Source: Sphingomonas sp. SORGH_AS_0879
Lineage (GTDB): Bacteria > Pseudomonadota > Alphaproteobacteria > Sphingomonadales > Sphingomonadaceae
Assembly: GCF_030819175.1 (NCBI RefSeq)
Contig: NZ_JAUTBJ010000002.1
Span: 2,937,001-3,001,000 of the forward strand
Direction of reading: 5' to 3'
DNA length: 64,000 nt
The position numbers and the translations under genes are program-made. The notes under the pieces were generated by a model, which was not told the DNA's origin, ran no database searches, and worked only from the letters and a program-made list of their open reading frames with translations. Of this stretch, positions 44,132 to 53,203 are shown one piece after another (the stretch's first letter is position 1; each line of letters starts with the position of its first letter).

Positions 44132-44946
44132 CGTTCCACTCCCGAGAAGGCGAAGCGGATCGCCGGAGCCATCGCCGCCAACATGGTCGTCCCGTGCGAC
44201 TGACCCGGCAGTGGCAGGAAACGCGCGTGGCCAGGGTTCGCCCCGCCATCCAGTGAGCGGGCCAGCTCAGCCGGAGACGCCGCGGCTCCGTCACCTTCGG
44301 CGATCAGGATACGGGGCGTTCCCCTGGCGACCGCGGCCTCGTGCGCGATCAGGCCATCACCGAACCACAGCGACGGACTAACCGCGACGACGCCGCCGAA
44401 CATCGCCGGTCGCGTCAATGCCGCATGGAGAGCGAGCAGGCCGCCGAAACTATGCCCCAGCAACGTCTCCCGCGAGCGATCGACCCGCCAGCGCTGCCGG
44501 ACCAGCGGCTTCACCTGCCGCTCGACGAAGTCGAGAAACGCTTCGGCTCCGCCCGTCGCCATACCGCTGGCAGGCCGGTTCGCAGGGATCGTCCAGCCAG
44601 GCGTGGCGGGCGTATAGTCGCGGGTGCGGCGTGACAAAGGCCCGGCCGCGATCCCGACGACGATGCCCTCGGAGATGCCCGTCCGCGCGCCGGCGCGCGC
44701 CAGCCGACGGACGGTGAGTGCCGTGATCGCAAAATTGTCCTCGCCATCCAGTACATACAGGACCGGGTAGCCGGCCGGCGGTGGAGGCCCCTCCGGCCAG
44801 GCGATCATGACGCGATAGGCCTCGCCGTTTTCGGCATGGACGACCTGCTCGACGCTGTTCGACAGCGTGTAGGGCGTCGCCGCCAAAGGCTCTTTCGTGA
44901 CCGGCGCACCGGGCGCCCCCAACGCGAGCATGATGGCCGCGAACAT
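44128..44946 (-). CDS. Alpha/beta-hydrolase, putative ferric-siderophore esterase (IroE/BesA-like)
   Basis: 272 aa from ATG 44946, 2 nt after the TonB receptor stop. Signal-like FAAIMLALGAPGAP at the N-terminus. Nucleophile Ser in LLGHSFGGLLALHAALT, oxyanion region YPVLYVLDGEDNF, acid in ILIAEGDGA and His in PGQSHGTTMLAA. Family members cut ester bonds of internalised trilactone siderophores to free iron, here probably in the periplasm. Context with the TonB receptor and PepSY reductase fits a siderophore pathway. Confidence 0.78.
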   Translation of the reverse strand: MFAAIMLALGAPGAPVTKEPLAATPYTLSNSVEQVVHAENGEAYRVMIAWPEGPPPPAGYPVLYVLDGEDNFAITALTVRRLARAGARTGISEGIVVGIAAGPLSRRTRDYTPATPGWTIPANRPASGMATGGAEAFLDFVERQVKPLVRQRWRVDRSRETLLGHSFGGLLALHAALTRPAMFGGVVAVSPSLWFGDGLIAHEAAVARGTPRILIAEGDGAAASPAELARSLDGGANPGHARFLPLPGQSHGTTMLAAMAPAIRFAFSGVER

Positions 44947-44948
44947 GC

Positions 44949-47111
44949 TCACCACCGGTATTGCAGTCGCAGGTTCAGCGTCCGTCCTGAACCATAATAG
45001 CAGGATGACGCCGACGAACAGAGCGCGACATAGCGATGATTGGTCAGGTTGCGTGCATTGACCGACAGGATGATGCCGCTGGCAAAGGCCTTGCGCAGGA
45101 ACAGGTCGTACAAGGTGTAGCTGGGTACACGATACGCATTGGCGGTGTCGCCATACGAAACGCCGACATAGCGCACACCGCCGCCCAGTCCGACGCCGCC
45201 CAGCGGCCCGTCCTCGGCAAAGCGATAGTCGGCGAACAGTGATCCCATCCATTCGGGCACCTGAGTCAGCCGGTTGCCCTGCTGCCCCGGCGCGGCGCGC
45301 GTGATCTCGCTATCCATATAGGTGCCGGTCGCGATCATGCTGAGCCCGCCTATCAGCGTCGCCTTGCCCTCCAGCTCGATCCCCCGGATGCGGCCCTGTC
45401 CGGTCTGGACCTGGCAGGTCGTGCCCGCGCAGACATGGCTTTCGTCCGGGTCGGGACTGGCGAGGTTGTTCTGGGTGAGCTGGTATAGCGCGGCGGTGAG
45501 CAGCGCGTTGCTGCCGCGCGGCTGGTATTTGAGGCCGACCTCATATTGCTCGCCGGTCGTCGGCTTGAACGGCGTGCCGTCGAAATACTGGCCGGTGGTC
45601 GGCTGGAACGAGGTGGAATAGCTGGCATAGGGCGCAAGGCCGCTCGGCGAAACCCAGGTCGCACCCGCCCGCCACGTCAGTTTGTCCGCCTTGGTCAGCG
45701 TCACCGGATCGGTGCTGCCGGTCGCCAGTTCGTTGACCTGATGGTTCTTCGCCCAGTCATAGCGAGCACCCAGAGTGACATGAAGCTGGCCAAGCGTGAT
45801 CTGGTCCTGGCCATAGGCACCGATCTGCTCCAGCCGTGCATTCAGATGGACTTGCGGCGCAAGCGTCTGCAGCACTCTCCCGATGCCCTGCGATACGGGG
45901 TTAAAGATGTCGGGCATCGGCGGAACGTTGGTCGACAGGTCGCGCAGGTGCCGCCATTCGGTATCGAGCATGTCGACGCCGACCAGCACACGGTGCTCCA
46001 GCGCGCCAGTGTCGATGCGACCTTCGAGCCGCGTATCCAGGCCATAGCCATCGGAATGGCCGATGCCCTGCACCGCGCGACGATTGATCGTCTGCCCGTT
46101 GGCGAGCGTCCCCCCACGTAGCACGGTTCCCCGGAACAGCGTCTCCACGCGGGTGTAGCGGCCATTCTGTCGCAGCTCGAGCCAATCGGAAAAGGCATGG
46201 CGCAATTCGTATCCGAGCAGATACTCGTTGCGGTCGTAGGTGTTGAATTGCGGCTCGCCCAGGAACGCGTCGAGGCGGATATGGCGGCCGCCTGCGCCCG
46301 GTTGCTGCGATCCGACATAGGGCAGGAACTGGAAGGTCGATCCGCCCTCGTCGCGTTGATACTGGCCCATGAGCGTAATGCTGGTGGCGGCATCGGGCAC
46401 CCAGGAGAGGCTGGGCGCAATGTAGTAGCGCCCGGTCTTGATCTCATCGATCTGGGCATCGCCGTAGCGCGCAAGGCCGACGAGCCGCGCTCGGATCGTG
46501 CCGTCGGCGGTGATCGGCCCCGACACGTCCGCCGCGCCCTGATATTGCCATTTGCCGAGGTTGGTGAACCCTGCCCCCTGTAGCATGATCTCGCCGCGCG
46601 GCTTCGCCGTCGGGCGCTTCGTCACCAGATTGACGATGCCGCCGGGCGCCACCTGTCCGAACAGCACCGCCGACGGGCCTTTCAGCACCTCGATCTGCTG
46701 AAGCGCAAAGGGATCGAAGGCGGTTCGCGTCCATTGCCCGCCGGCAGGCAGGCGAATGCCGTCGAGGAACAGATTGTCGCTGAAGCTGCCCGCCGCAAAA
46801 CCGCGTACGGAAAAGCTGTCGGCGCGGCTGTCGATGCCGTCCTGCTCCGCCTGGACCCCGGCGGTATAGGCGAGCGCCTCGGTCACGCTGTGGACTGCGC
46901 GGACGTCCAGTTCCTCGCGCGTGATGACCGAGATCGACTGCGGTACCTCGATCAGCCGGGTGGCGGTCTTCGTGCCCGACGTAGCCTGGGTCTGTCCCGT
47001 CGCGGTCACGACGATATCCGTATCGCGCAACGCGTCGCCGTTATTCTCCTGCGCCGCCACCGGCGAAGCCGCTGACGACAGCAGCAATCCAACACCCCAA
47101 CATATCTTCAT
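44949..47111 (-). CDS. TonB-dependent siderophore receptor
   Basis: 720 aa. Signal peptide (KICWGVGLLLSSAASPVAAQ), TonB box DIVVTATGQT, plug domain (VPQSISVITREELDVRAVHS; LKGPSAVLFGQVAPGGIVNLVTKRPT), barrel with many beta strands and terminal W (LQYRW). Imports ferric siderophore across the outer membrane using TonB energy. First gene of the six-gene leftward operon; a Fur-like palindrome lies 81 nt upstream. Confidence 0.92.
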   Translation of the reverse strand: MKICWGVGLLLSSAASPVAAQENNGDALRDTDIVVTATGQTQATSGTKTATRLIEVPQSISVITREELDVRAVHSVTEALAYTAGVQAEQDGIDSRADSFSVRGFAAGSFSDNLFLDGIRLPAGGQWTRTAFDPFALQQIEVLKGPSAVLFGQVAPGGIVNLVTKRPTAKPRGEIMLQGAGFTNLGKWQYQGAADVSGPITADGTIRARLVGLARYGDAQIDEIKTGRYYIAPSLSWVPDAATSITLMGQYQRDEGGSTFQFLPYVGSQQPGAGGRHIRLDAFLGEPQFNTYDRNEYLLGYELRHAFSDWLELRQNGRYTRVETLFRGTVLRGGTLANGQTINRRAVQGIGHSDGYGLDTRLEGRIDTGALEHRVLVGVDMLDTEWRHLRDLSTNVPPMPDIFNPVSQGIGRVLQTLAPQVHLNARLEQIGAYGQDQITLGQLHVTLGARYDWAKNHQVNELATGSTDPVTLTKADKLTWRAGATWVSPSGLAPYASYSTSFQPTTGQYFDGTPFKPTTGEQYEVGLKYQPRGSNALLTAALYQLTQNNLASPDPDESHVCAGTTCQVQTGQGRIRGIELEGKATLIGGLSMIATGTYMDSEITRAAPGQQGNRLTQVPEWMGSLFADYRFAEDGPLGGVGLGGGVRYVGVSYGDTANAYRVPSYTLYDLFLRKAFASGIILSVNARNLTNHRYVALCSSASSCYYGSGRTLNLRLQYRW

Positions 47112-47191
47112 AGGTTTCCCGCCCCTATATTCGCCGTCCGCGACGGCGCATTTCCCGAAAGATTTCGAGGGGCGTCTAATAGCGCAAGATA

Positions 47192-47208
47192 ATGCGAGTC
47201 AATCGCAT
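47192..47208. promoter_or_regulatory. Fur-like box upstream of the siderophore operon
   Basis: ATGCGA-GTCAA-TCGCAT, a perfect 6-bp inverted repeat with a 5-nt centre, in the form typical of alphaproteobacterial iron-regulator (Fur) boxes, about 80 nt upstream of the TonB receptor start. Repression by iron-loaded Fur is the expected logic. In the rest of the gap, 47209-47717, I see no gene or site I can support. Confidence 0.7.
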
Positions 47209-47717
47209 CTGATAAGCAACTGTGATGACGGGGAAGTCTGATACAGCGCCCGCCCTACTGAATCGCGACGCGACCGCCATTGCTTGACGGCTGCCTTGTG
47301 TCCGTTCCCCGCCGGAAGCCGTCCTTCGCCGCCGAGCGCACGAGTGACGGCTTTGTCCCAGAACACGCCGAATGCGCCGTTGGCAGCCACCGACCAGAAT
47401 TCGTCGTTCGTCGGTTGGGCTTCGAACGACAGGTTCAGCTAAAACCGGCCATTCCCTGAGCGCAGGATCGTCTGGCAGCAATGCGCCCTAAAGTCGGATT
47501 TCGGGTCGCGGATTGGCGCGACCTGAAAGCGGACAAAGCTCAATCAAATAGCCCCACGACCAGCGAATAGTTCAGATCTTTCCGGGCGCGCCAAATATCG
47601 CCGTCGTCTACACAGGCTCCGCAGCGGCTACGACCGATGAGATCGCTCGCGGTTCAACGCAGTAGGGGCGGCGGTGCGCTTCGGCGCTTCCGCTCCAATC
47701 GTCCCGGTTAACGGGCA

Positions 47718-49502
47718 TCATTCACCTTCGAGGCGCTCCTGCACTTCTGTCACGAAGCGTGAAGGGTTGTGCTGGCCGTACATGAGATGGATTTCATGCC
47801 TTGCACGCGTGAAGCCGACATAGAACAGGCGTCGCGCTTCGCTGATCTCTCCATCGCTTGCATTGTTTCGGGGAAGGCGTCCTTCCTCCATTCCGAACAG
47901 GATCACCACGTCGAACTCGCGTCCTTTGGCGCTGTGCAAGGTGGACAGATTGATCCGGTCGAGACCGGTGCCGATCCCGGCGAACTCGCCGAGCGGGAGA
48001 TCCTCCACATCGCCGGTCGGTCCGAGCCGGTTGATGAAGGTGTTCAGCGTCTCGAACTCATCGGCCAGCGATCGGGCACGATCGATGCGCGGTTTCATAA
48101 TCTCGTCGCGCAAGGCGACGAGCCAGTCGTGCAGACTGAGAGTGTCGTCACGACGATCCCAGAGGGTTGCGATCAAGTCGCGCTGAAATTCCAGCCGGTC
48201 GTCATCGGTCGCGAGCAGTTCATGGAACAGGCGGGCACCTTCGGCGATCACGCGGGATACCCGAGGCTGCCCTGACCGCCAGCCACCGCAGCACCACATC
48301 GCGCATTGCTCGAGCCAGCGCATCAGACGGCTGCCGCGCGGATACAACGCGTTGCCGTCGGTGCGGATCACGCCATAGCCGTTGTTGGCCGCGGCGGTCG
48401 CGACCTCGTCGCCGATGAAGGCTGCGGGGTAGAGGATGGCGATTTCGCCAAGGTTCAGATCGGGGCGCCGTGCGCGTATCTCGGGGATCAACTGTTCGAT
48501 CAGATATCGCGCCTGCGCCGCATAGCCGCCGGTGCAGGGATGAAAATAGATCGTGCCCTCATGCGCGCCGTCCGGTGCCCGATAGCCGCGCGCTTCGCCA
48601 AGGGCATATTCGGAGGCAGTGACGATCTGCGACCCGCAGCGATAGTTCAGTCCGAGCCGGACGGTTTCGACATCGTCGCGCTCCGACAATTTCTTCAGCA
48701 ATTCGGGATTCGCGCCGGTGAAGCCGTAGATCGACTGATCGACATCGCCGACCGCGAACAGGCGGATGCCGGCGCTGAAGCACAGCCCCATCACCATCGC
48801 GTGCAAAGCCCGGCCGAGATCTTGATATTCGTCGACCGCCAGGATCGGATATTTGGCGGCGATCGCCTTGCGCAGCCAGGCGTTGGTAGCGAGCGCACGC
48901 AAGGCCAGAAGCGGCATGTCGTCGAAGTCGATCACGCCCATCTGGCGCAGTTCGGCTTCATGGGCCTCGACGAGCCTGGTTAGTTGGGGGTCGGCGGTTT
49001 TCCAAGCGTCGACGTCCCGGTTGAGGAATCGGCGGCGGTGCTGCCCCAGCCGGAAATCCCAGGTCTGCGGATTCTCCGGCCCTTTGATCACCTTGGCATG
49101 GGCATTTTCGAGCGCGGCGCGCGTCTGGCGCCGGGTCGCCACCTGGAAATCATCCGGGAGACCCAATCCCGCGACCTTCGCATAGGGCAGGAGGATCTGG
49201 GTCAGCGAGAAGCTGTGCACGGTGCCGATGAAGACGCGGCCGCCCGGCGCAATACCGAGGGCATCGAGCCGCGTCTCGAGCTCGCGAGCACATTCGTTAT
49301 TGTAGGTGATACAGGCGATGCCGCGGGGATCCTCGACATCCTCGCTGAGCATGCGCGCGAGCTTGACTGTCAGCGTCTTGGTCTTGCCGCTGCCTGGCCC
49401 GGCCAGCAGCACGCAGTGGCCGCCGGACTCATAGGCCTGCCACTGTTTGTCGTTGGGCCGCAGATCTTCCGCGGCCTTCAGATAGAGCGCCCGATCAGAC
49501 AA
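47718..49502 (-). CDS. gajB: GajB-like UvrD-type helicase of a Gabija system
   Basis: 594 aa. SF1A helicase: Q-motif NDKQWQAYESGG, Walker A AGPGSGKT (about 34-41), DEYQD-type Walker B AVDEYQDLG, GDVDQSIYGFTGANP (motif III), RCGSQIV (motif IV), STLHSAKGREFDVVIL (motif V) and YVGFTRARHEIHL (motif VI). Its first 8 nt overlap the end of the TOPRIM ATPase gene. In Gabija, GajB acts with GajA against phage DNA. It is about 100 aa longer than typical GajB, so the family assignment rests mainly on the pairing. Confidence 0.8.
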   Translation of the reverse strand: MSDRALYLKAAEDLRPNDKQWQAYESGGHCVLLAGPGSGKTKTLTVKLARMLSEDVEDPRGIACITYNNECARELETRLDALGIAPGGRVFIGTVHSFSLTQILLPYAKVAGLGLPDDFQVATRRQTRAALENAHAKVIKGPENPQTWDFRLGQHRRRFLNRDVDAWKTADPQLTRLVEAHEAELRQMGVIDFDDMPLLALRALATNAWLRKAIAAKYPILAVDEYQDLGRALHAMVMGLCFSAGIRLFAVGDVDQSIYGFTGANPELLKKLSERDDVETVRLGLNYRCGSQIVTASEYALGEARGYRAPDGAHEGTIYFHPCTGGYAAQARYLIEQLIPEIRARRPDLNLGEIAILYPAAFIGDEVATAAANNGYGVIRTDGNALYPRGSRLMRWLEQCAMWCCGGWRSGQPRVSRVIAEGARLFHELLATDDDRLEFQRDLIATLWDRRDDTLSLHDWLVALRDEIMKPRIDRARSLADEFETLNTFINRLGPTGDVEDLPLGEFAGIGTGLDRINLSTLHSAKGREFDVVILFGMEEGRLPRNNASDGEISEARRLFYVGFTRARHEIHLMYGQHNPSRFVTEVQERLEGE

Positions 49503-51333
49503 GGCCGATCACATGGTTGATGGCGTTGGCGATATAATGCGGCACAGTCAGGCCTTCGATGCGCGACGCCAGGCGCTGCGCGAACCGGCCTTTGCCCATC
49601 TGCTCAATCATCTTGATCAGGATCTTGGCATCGACGTCGGACGGCTTGGTTTCCCAAGCATCGAGAAGCGCCAGCCGCTCGGCGCTGAAATTATGTTCGC
49701 GCAGGGTAGCGATGATCGCCTCGGCATAGTCGCCCCCGAACATCTCGGTTTCCAGCGTACTGTCGTTGACGAACAGGCCGAATTCTTCGAATTTTTCATA
49801 GGTCTCGTCATAATTGTCAATCGCCTTAATCGCCGCGATTAGGGCGTCCGTATCAGCGCCACCGCGCGCGGTATCGATCGTACGGGTAAGCTTCAGGCAC
49901 CGCTTGTAGGACCGGGGTTTTCCGTCGATCATGTCGAAATCGGTGATGACGGCAAAGGGAATGCCGAGCGCGCACAGCAGCTTCACATAGGGCTGGAAAT
50001 TGGTGCCAGCGACCGAACAGACGGACACGCCATGCTCGTCGAGCGAAATGTCGAGTTCTTCGGCGAACGTGGGGATGAGGAACCGTTCGGCGTCACCCTC
50101 GACCAACAACACTCCGCGGGCGAACACCATCTCGGCGCGGGTGACATCGAGATAGCGGCTCAAATCCTCCTGTTCGGCTTCGGTGAAATCCGTCGCCGCC
50201 GTCGAATAGCCCCTGGTTCCCTGATCTGCGTCCGACCGCAGCAACAGGAGAGATTTGAGCGGTGCGACGCTAGCGATATGGGGCGAATGGGTCGTCAGGA
50301 TCACCGACATCGGCTCGCCCTCGTCCGCGCCGGTGTCCTCTTCCTCGCTTTCATCATCTTCCGCCGCCGCGCCTTCGACGATCGTCTCGAACAGATGCTT
50401 GTACACCAGCCGCTGGAGATGCGGATGAAGATGCGCTTCCGGTTCCTCGATCGCGAGCAGGGAATGGTCGCGCTTATTGGTCTCGATCAGCCGTTGAAGA
50501 TCGAGCAGCTTGAGCGTCAGGAAGATGAGATTGGCCGATCCCAGGCTGGCATCGGCAACGCCGCGCCGCCCCTCGTCGATGAGCAGACGGATCTGGCGGT
50601 TGATGCGGGCCGCGTCGGTCGCCGAAAAGCCAAGCGACGGCTTCACGTCCTGCTTCGCGCCAGCCATTGCGAGAAACAGCTCGGCAATCCGGCCTTCCAG
50701 CGCCTTCACCTCGCCGAACTCGATCGCGGCCTTGCTTGCTTCCGCAATCTTCTCGCCGATCTCCTTAAGCTTTGCCGCGTCGATCGCGACGAACGCATCC
50801 TCGACCAGTGGACGAAGCGGCGAACGACGCCAGGCCGCAAGGTCACCCTCGGCATCACGAAGCGCCGACAACAGGTCCATCGTGATCCGCCGCCGCAAAT
50901 CATGGCCAAAGCGCTTGGCTTCGCTTTCCCCGCCGAAACAGATGAACGAGAAATCGTCATCGCTGGCGGGTGCATGATCGAGCCCCGGCGTCGCGCGTAG
51001 CTTGTAGGTCAGGCGGACGGTATCGGGATCGTCGTCGAGCCTGAAGTCGGTCAGGACGGCGAGCACATCGGGGTCGTCCTCAAAATCCTTGATCTCGACC
51101 GAGACGGTCATGATCGTCTCGGAAGTAATCTCCTCCAGTCCGTCCCAGAAGTCAGCGAGACCGAGCTGCCGACTGCTATCGGGTAGTGAGGGGTCGAATA
51201 TCAGGCGCAAGCCAAAGAGCAAATTGCTCTTTCCGACGCGGTTTTCTCCGACAATGACGACGTTGCCGCCTAGCACTACATCGAGGTCGCGAAAGTTACG
51301 GAATTTCTCGATTCTAATTCGTGATAAATACAT
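49495..51333 (-). CDS. gajA: GajA-like OLD-family ATPase/TOPRIM endonuclease
   Basis: 612 aa. ABC-type ATPase: Walker A GENRVGKS at 29-36, signature SLGSANLIFLTL at about 263-274, Walker B LLAIEEPEAHLHP at 292-304, H-loop THSPHI at 348-353. Then a TOPRIM nuclease: LLVEGDAERF at 409-418 and DFDMIDG at 465-471. An acidic run (EDDESEEEDTGADEGE) lies between. In Gabija this protein nicks DNA and is held inactive by normal nucleotide levels. Same operon as GajB. Confidence 0.85.
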   Translation of the reverse strand: MYLSRIRIEKFRNFRDLDVVLGGNVVIVGENRVGKSNLLFGLRLIFDPSLPDSSRQLGLADFWDGLEEITSETIMTVSVEIKDFEDDPDVLAVLTDFRLDDDPDTVRLTYKLRATPGLDHAPASDDDFSFICFGGESEAKRFGHDLRRRITMDLLSALRDAEGDLAAWRRSPLRPLVEDAFVAIDAAKLKEIGEKIAEASKAAIEFGEVKALEGRIAELFLAMAGAKQDVKPSLGFSATDAARINRQIRLLIDEGRRGVADASLGSANLIFLTLKLLDLQRLIETNKRDHSLLAIEEPEAHLHPHLQRLVYKHLFETIVEGAAAEDDESEEEDTGADEGEPMSVILTTHSPHIASVAPLKSLLLLRSDADQGTRGYSTAATDFTEAEQEDLSRYLDVTRAEMVFARGVLLVEGDAERFLIPTFAEELDISLDEHGVSVCSVAGTNFQPYVKLLCALGIPFAVITDFDMIDGKPRSYKRCLKLTRTIDTARGGADTDALIAAIKAIDNYDETYEKFEEFGLFVNDSTLETEMFGGDYAEAIIATLREHNFSAERLALLDAWETKPSDVDAKILIKMIEQMGKGRFAQRLASRIEGLTVPHYIANAINHVIGLV

Positions 51334-51422
51334 CTTGCCTGCTCCATCTCATCGACCGGAGTTTGCTTTCTATGCGACAAAATATTAGTGCGATTTTGCC
51401 TCATCCGGCGCAAGTCATGAAA

Positions 51423-52055
51423 TTAGCCGGTCAAGCGCGAAGCCTCCGATTGCCGCCATGCCGCGGGCAGGCTGCGGCACTCTCGGCAACGATCCGGTCC
51501 TAGAAGTTCACAGACGCCAGCAAGATGGCGCTCCGGGACACGCATGCGTGCAACCGTCAGCGCAAGGAACAAACATTCGCTGAGCCCATCGGCCTGAAAG
51601 GACGACACGATGGGATTAGCAAGAAGCAGATCCGTCGTGCTCATGACGATAAGCGCCGGATAGCGGCCGGCGCACAAGTCGGTGGCTTTACGCTCATCGA
51701 TCAGCGCGCCCGCTCCCGAACCGAGCGCATATGCGATTGTTGCCGCCTCGCCATCATCAAGTGTGAGGCTTGTCGGACCAGCGACGAGGTCCAGAAACAC
51801 AGCTTCATCGGTAGAACTGAGCGAAACCTCGCGGATCAAACCTACCTCGATCAGCCTCGCAACCTCGGTGGCAGTTTGCCGACCTTTCGCACGCCCATTC
51901 TCAAGCTCGCCGAGCGCGGTCGTCGTGATGACGAGTTCCGCCGGCGACCATCGGAGAATGTCCTCGGCGCAGCCCGTCGCGACGAGGTTGATCCAGACGC
52001 TGGCATCGCCGACGAGCGATGCCGCCCGCTCAAGCCAGGAGGATTGGCGACTCAT
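51423..52055 (-). CDS. PIN-domain protein (DUF3368-like), possible RNase toxin
   Basis: 210 aa. PIN motifs: GDASVWINLVATG (Asp17), TTTALGELENG (Glu), LDDGEAATIAYALGSGAGALIDERKA (two Asp) and PALIVMSTTDLLLANP. Its first 26 nt overlap the end of the metalloprotease gene, indicating co-translation. In this layout it could be the effector released when the XRE/ImmA pair switches. 90 nt upstream of gajA. Confidence 0.7.
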   Translation of the reverse strand: MSRQSSWLERAASLVGDASVWINLVATGCAEDILRWSPAELVITTTALGELENGRAKGRQTATEVARLIEVGLIREVSLSSTDEAVFLDLVAGPTSLTLDDGEAATIAYALGSGAGALIDERKATDLCAGRYPALIVMSTTDLLLANPIVSSFQADGLSECLFLALTVARMRVPERHLAGVCELLGPDRCRECRSLPAAWRQSEASRLTG

Positions 52056-53004
52056 CGTCTACCGCTCCTTCAGCTTCAAATTCATCGATCATCTCGCGCG
52101 CCTCGACGCGGTCGATATGGAGAAGGCGCGCCAACTGCCCCTCGCTCAGAAGACCGCGCCGCCACGCTTCACTCGCAAGGAGGCTCATGCGCATCGACAC
52201 TTGCCGTGCGGCATCGGTCTTAGCTGGATCGGGTGGTATCGCGTCGCCGAGCACTTCGCGTGCTTGCTCGTCCGTGATGCCGCCGTGCTCCTTAAACCAG
52301 TCCCAGGTGCCGGATTTAGTAAGGCCGAGTTCCTCGAGTCTCCGAACTATTGCTTCGCGCGACACACCGAAGGCGTGTGAAAGAATAATGATATGGCGGC
52401 GAGTGAGCCGCGCGGCACCGGCCGTGACATCCTGAAAGCGGGCGGCAACCGCTCGGGCGGGCGTTAGAAAGCAGCGCGCGAAAGCGTTAGCGTAGCGCTC
52501 TTCCCGCGATGCTTCAGGCGAATCCGCATAAAGCGCATCCGGTGCGCGGCGGGTGGAAATGAAGTGGCCGGTCTCATGTGCCCCGGTCTGCGTGCGCCGG
52601 TCGCGAGGATGCAACGCGTTCAATAGAATGCAGGCACCGGCAGCTTCGTCGAAGGCATAGAGCCCCGAAATCCGGGCCGGCAACTGCCGGACGAAGATGC
52701 GCGCGCCCAGTTGGACTTCCAGTAGGCTGACCATATCGTGGACCGGTGCCATGCCAAGCCCTAGCCACTGGCGCAGCTCGCTCGCATCCTGTTCGGCTTG
52801 GAGTAAGACGTTGCCGGGCAGCAGGGGGCGCTCCGGCGGGTCGTTGCGCGCACGCTTGATACCGAGCAGGTTTTCCAGTTCCAGCTCCGCTTGGACGAGG
52901 CTGTTAAGCAAAGCGACGGCCTCTTCGACTTCTGCATCGCCTTCACCGGTTCGCCGGAAGCGGGGGCGCAAATCAACCTTCGCACTGCTCTGGCGCAGCA
53001 GCAC
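52030..53004 (-). CDS. ImmA/IrrE-family metalloendopeptidase
   Basis: 324 aa from GTG 53004 (TTG 53034 possible). Zinc motif HETGHFIS at 143-150, with a downstream Glu in EERYANAFARCFLTP. A C-terminal helical domain (RGLLSEGQLARLLHIDRVEAREMIDEFE) could be a second HTH. ImmA/IrrE proteases cleave phage-type XRE repressors in response to damage; the XRE gene overlaps this gene's start, forming the usual cognate pair. Confidence 0.84.
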   Translation of the reverse strand: MLLRQSSAKVDLRPRFRRTGEGDAEVEEAVALLNSLVQAELELENLLGIKRARNDPPERPLLPGNVLLQAEQDASELRQWLGLGMAPVHDMVSLLEVQLGARIFVRQLPARISGLYAFDEAAGACILLNALHPRDRRTQTGAHETGHFISTRRAPDALYADSPEASREERYANAFARCFLTPARAVAARFQDVTAGAARLTRRHIIILSHAFGVSREAIVRRLEELGLTKSGTWDWFKEHGGITDEQAREVLGDAIPPDPAKTDAARQVSMRMSLLASEAWRRGLLSEGQLARLLHIDRVEAREMIDEFEAEGAVDDESPILLA

Positions 53005-53203
53005 GTTGAGTGAGACCGCGATACAGGGCGGCAAGCTTCTGAAGTTCTTCGAGGCGCGCGCGGCGCTGCCCTTGCTCGATGGCGACTAGCGTGGTGCGCG
53101 CGACATTCAGTGCCTGTGCCGCCGCGGCCTGGGTCAGCTTCGCATTTTCCCTGGCGTCACGCAGCAGCTCTCCAAGCGCTTCCGGGGCCAGACTGCCTGT
53201 CAC
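52973..53203 (-). CDS. XRE-family repressor
   Basis: 76 aa from GTG 53203, which overlaps the QueC-like stop (GTGA); an ATG at 53278 inside the previous gene would give 101 aa. HTH: LGELLRDARENAKLTQAAAA, QALNVARTTLVAIEQGQRRA. Overlaps the ImmA gene, its likely protease. It probably binds the palindrome near 55202 and represses the entire operon (inference). Confidence 0.8.
   Translation of the reverse strand: MTGSLAPEALGELLRDARENAKLTQAAAAQALNVARTTLVAIEQGQRRARLEELQKLAALYRGLTQRAAAPEQCEG

Noticed and set aside
47176..47481. 101-codon minus-strand frame upstream of the TonB receptor
   Set aside because: It crosses the Fur-like box and the promoter region, has no ribosome site or family features.
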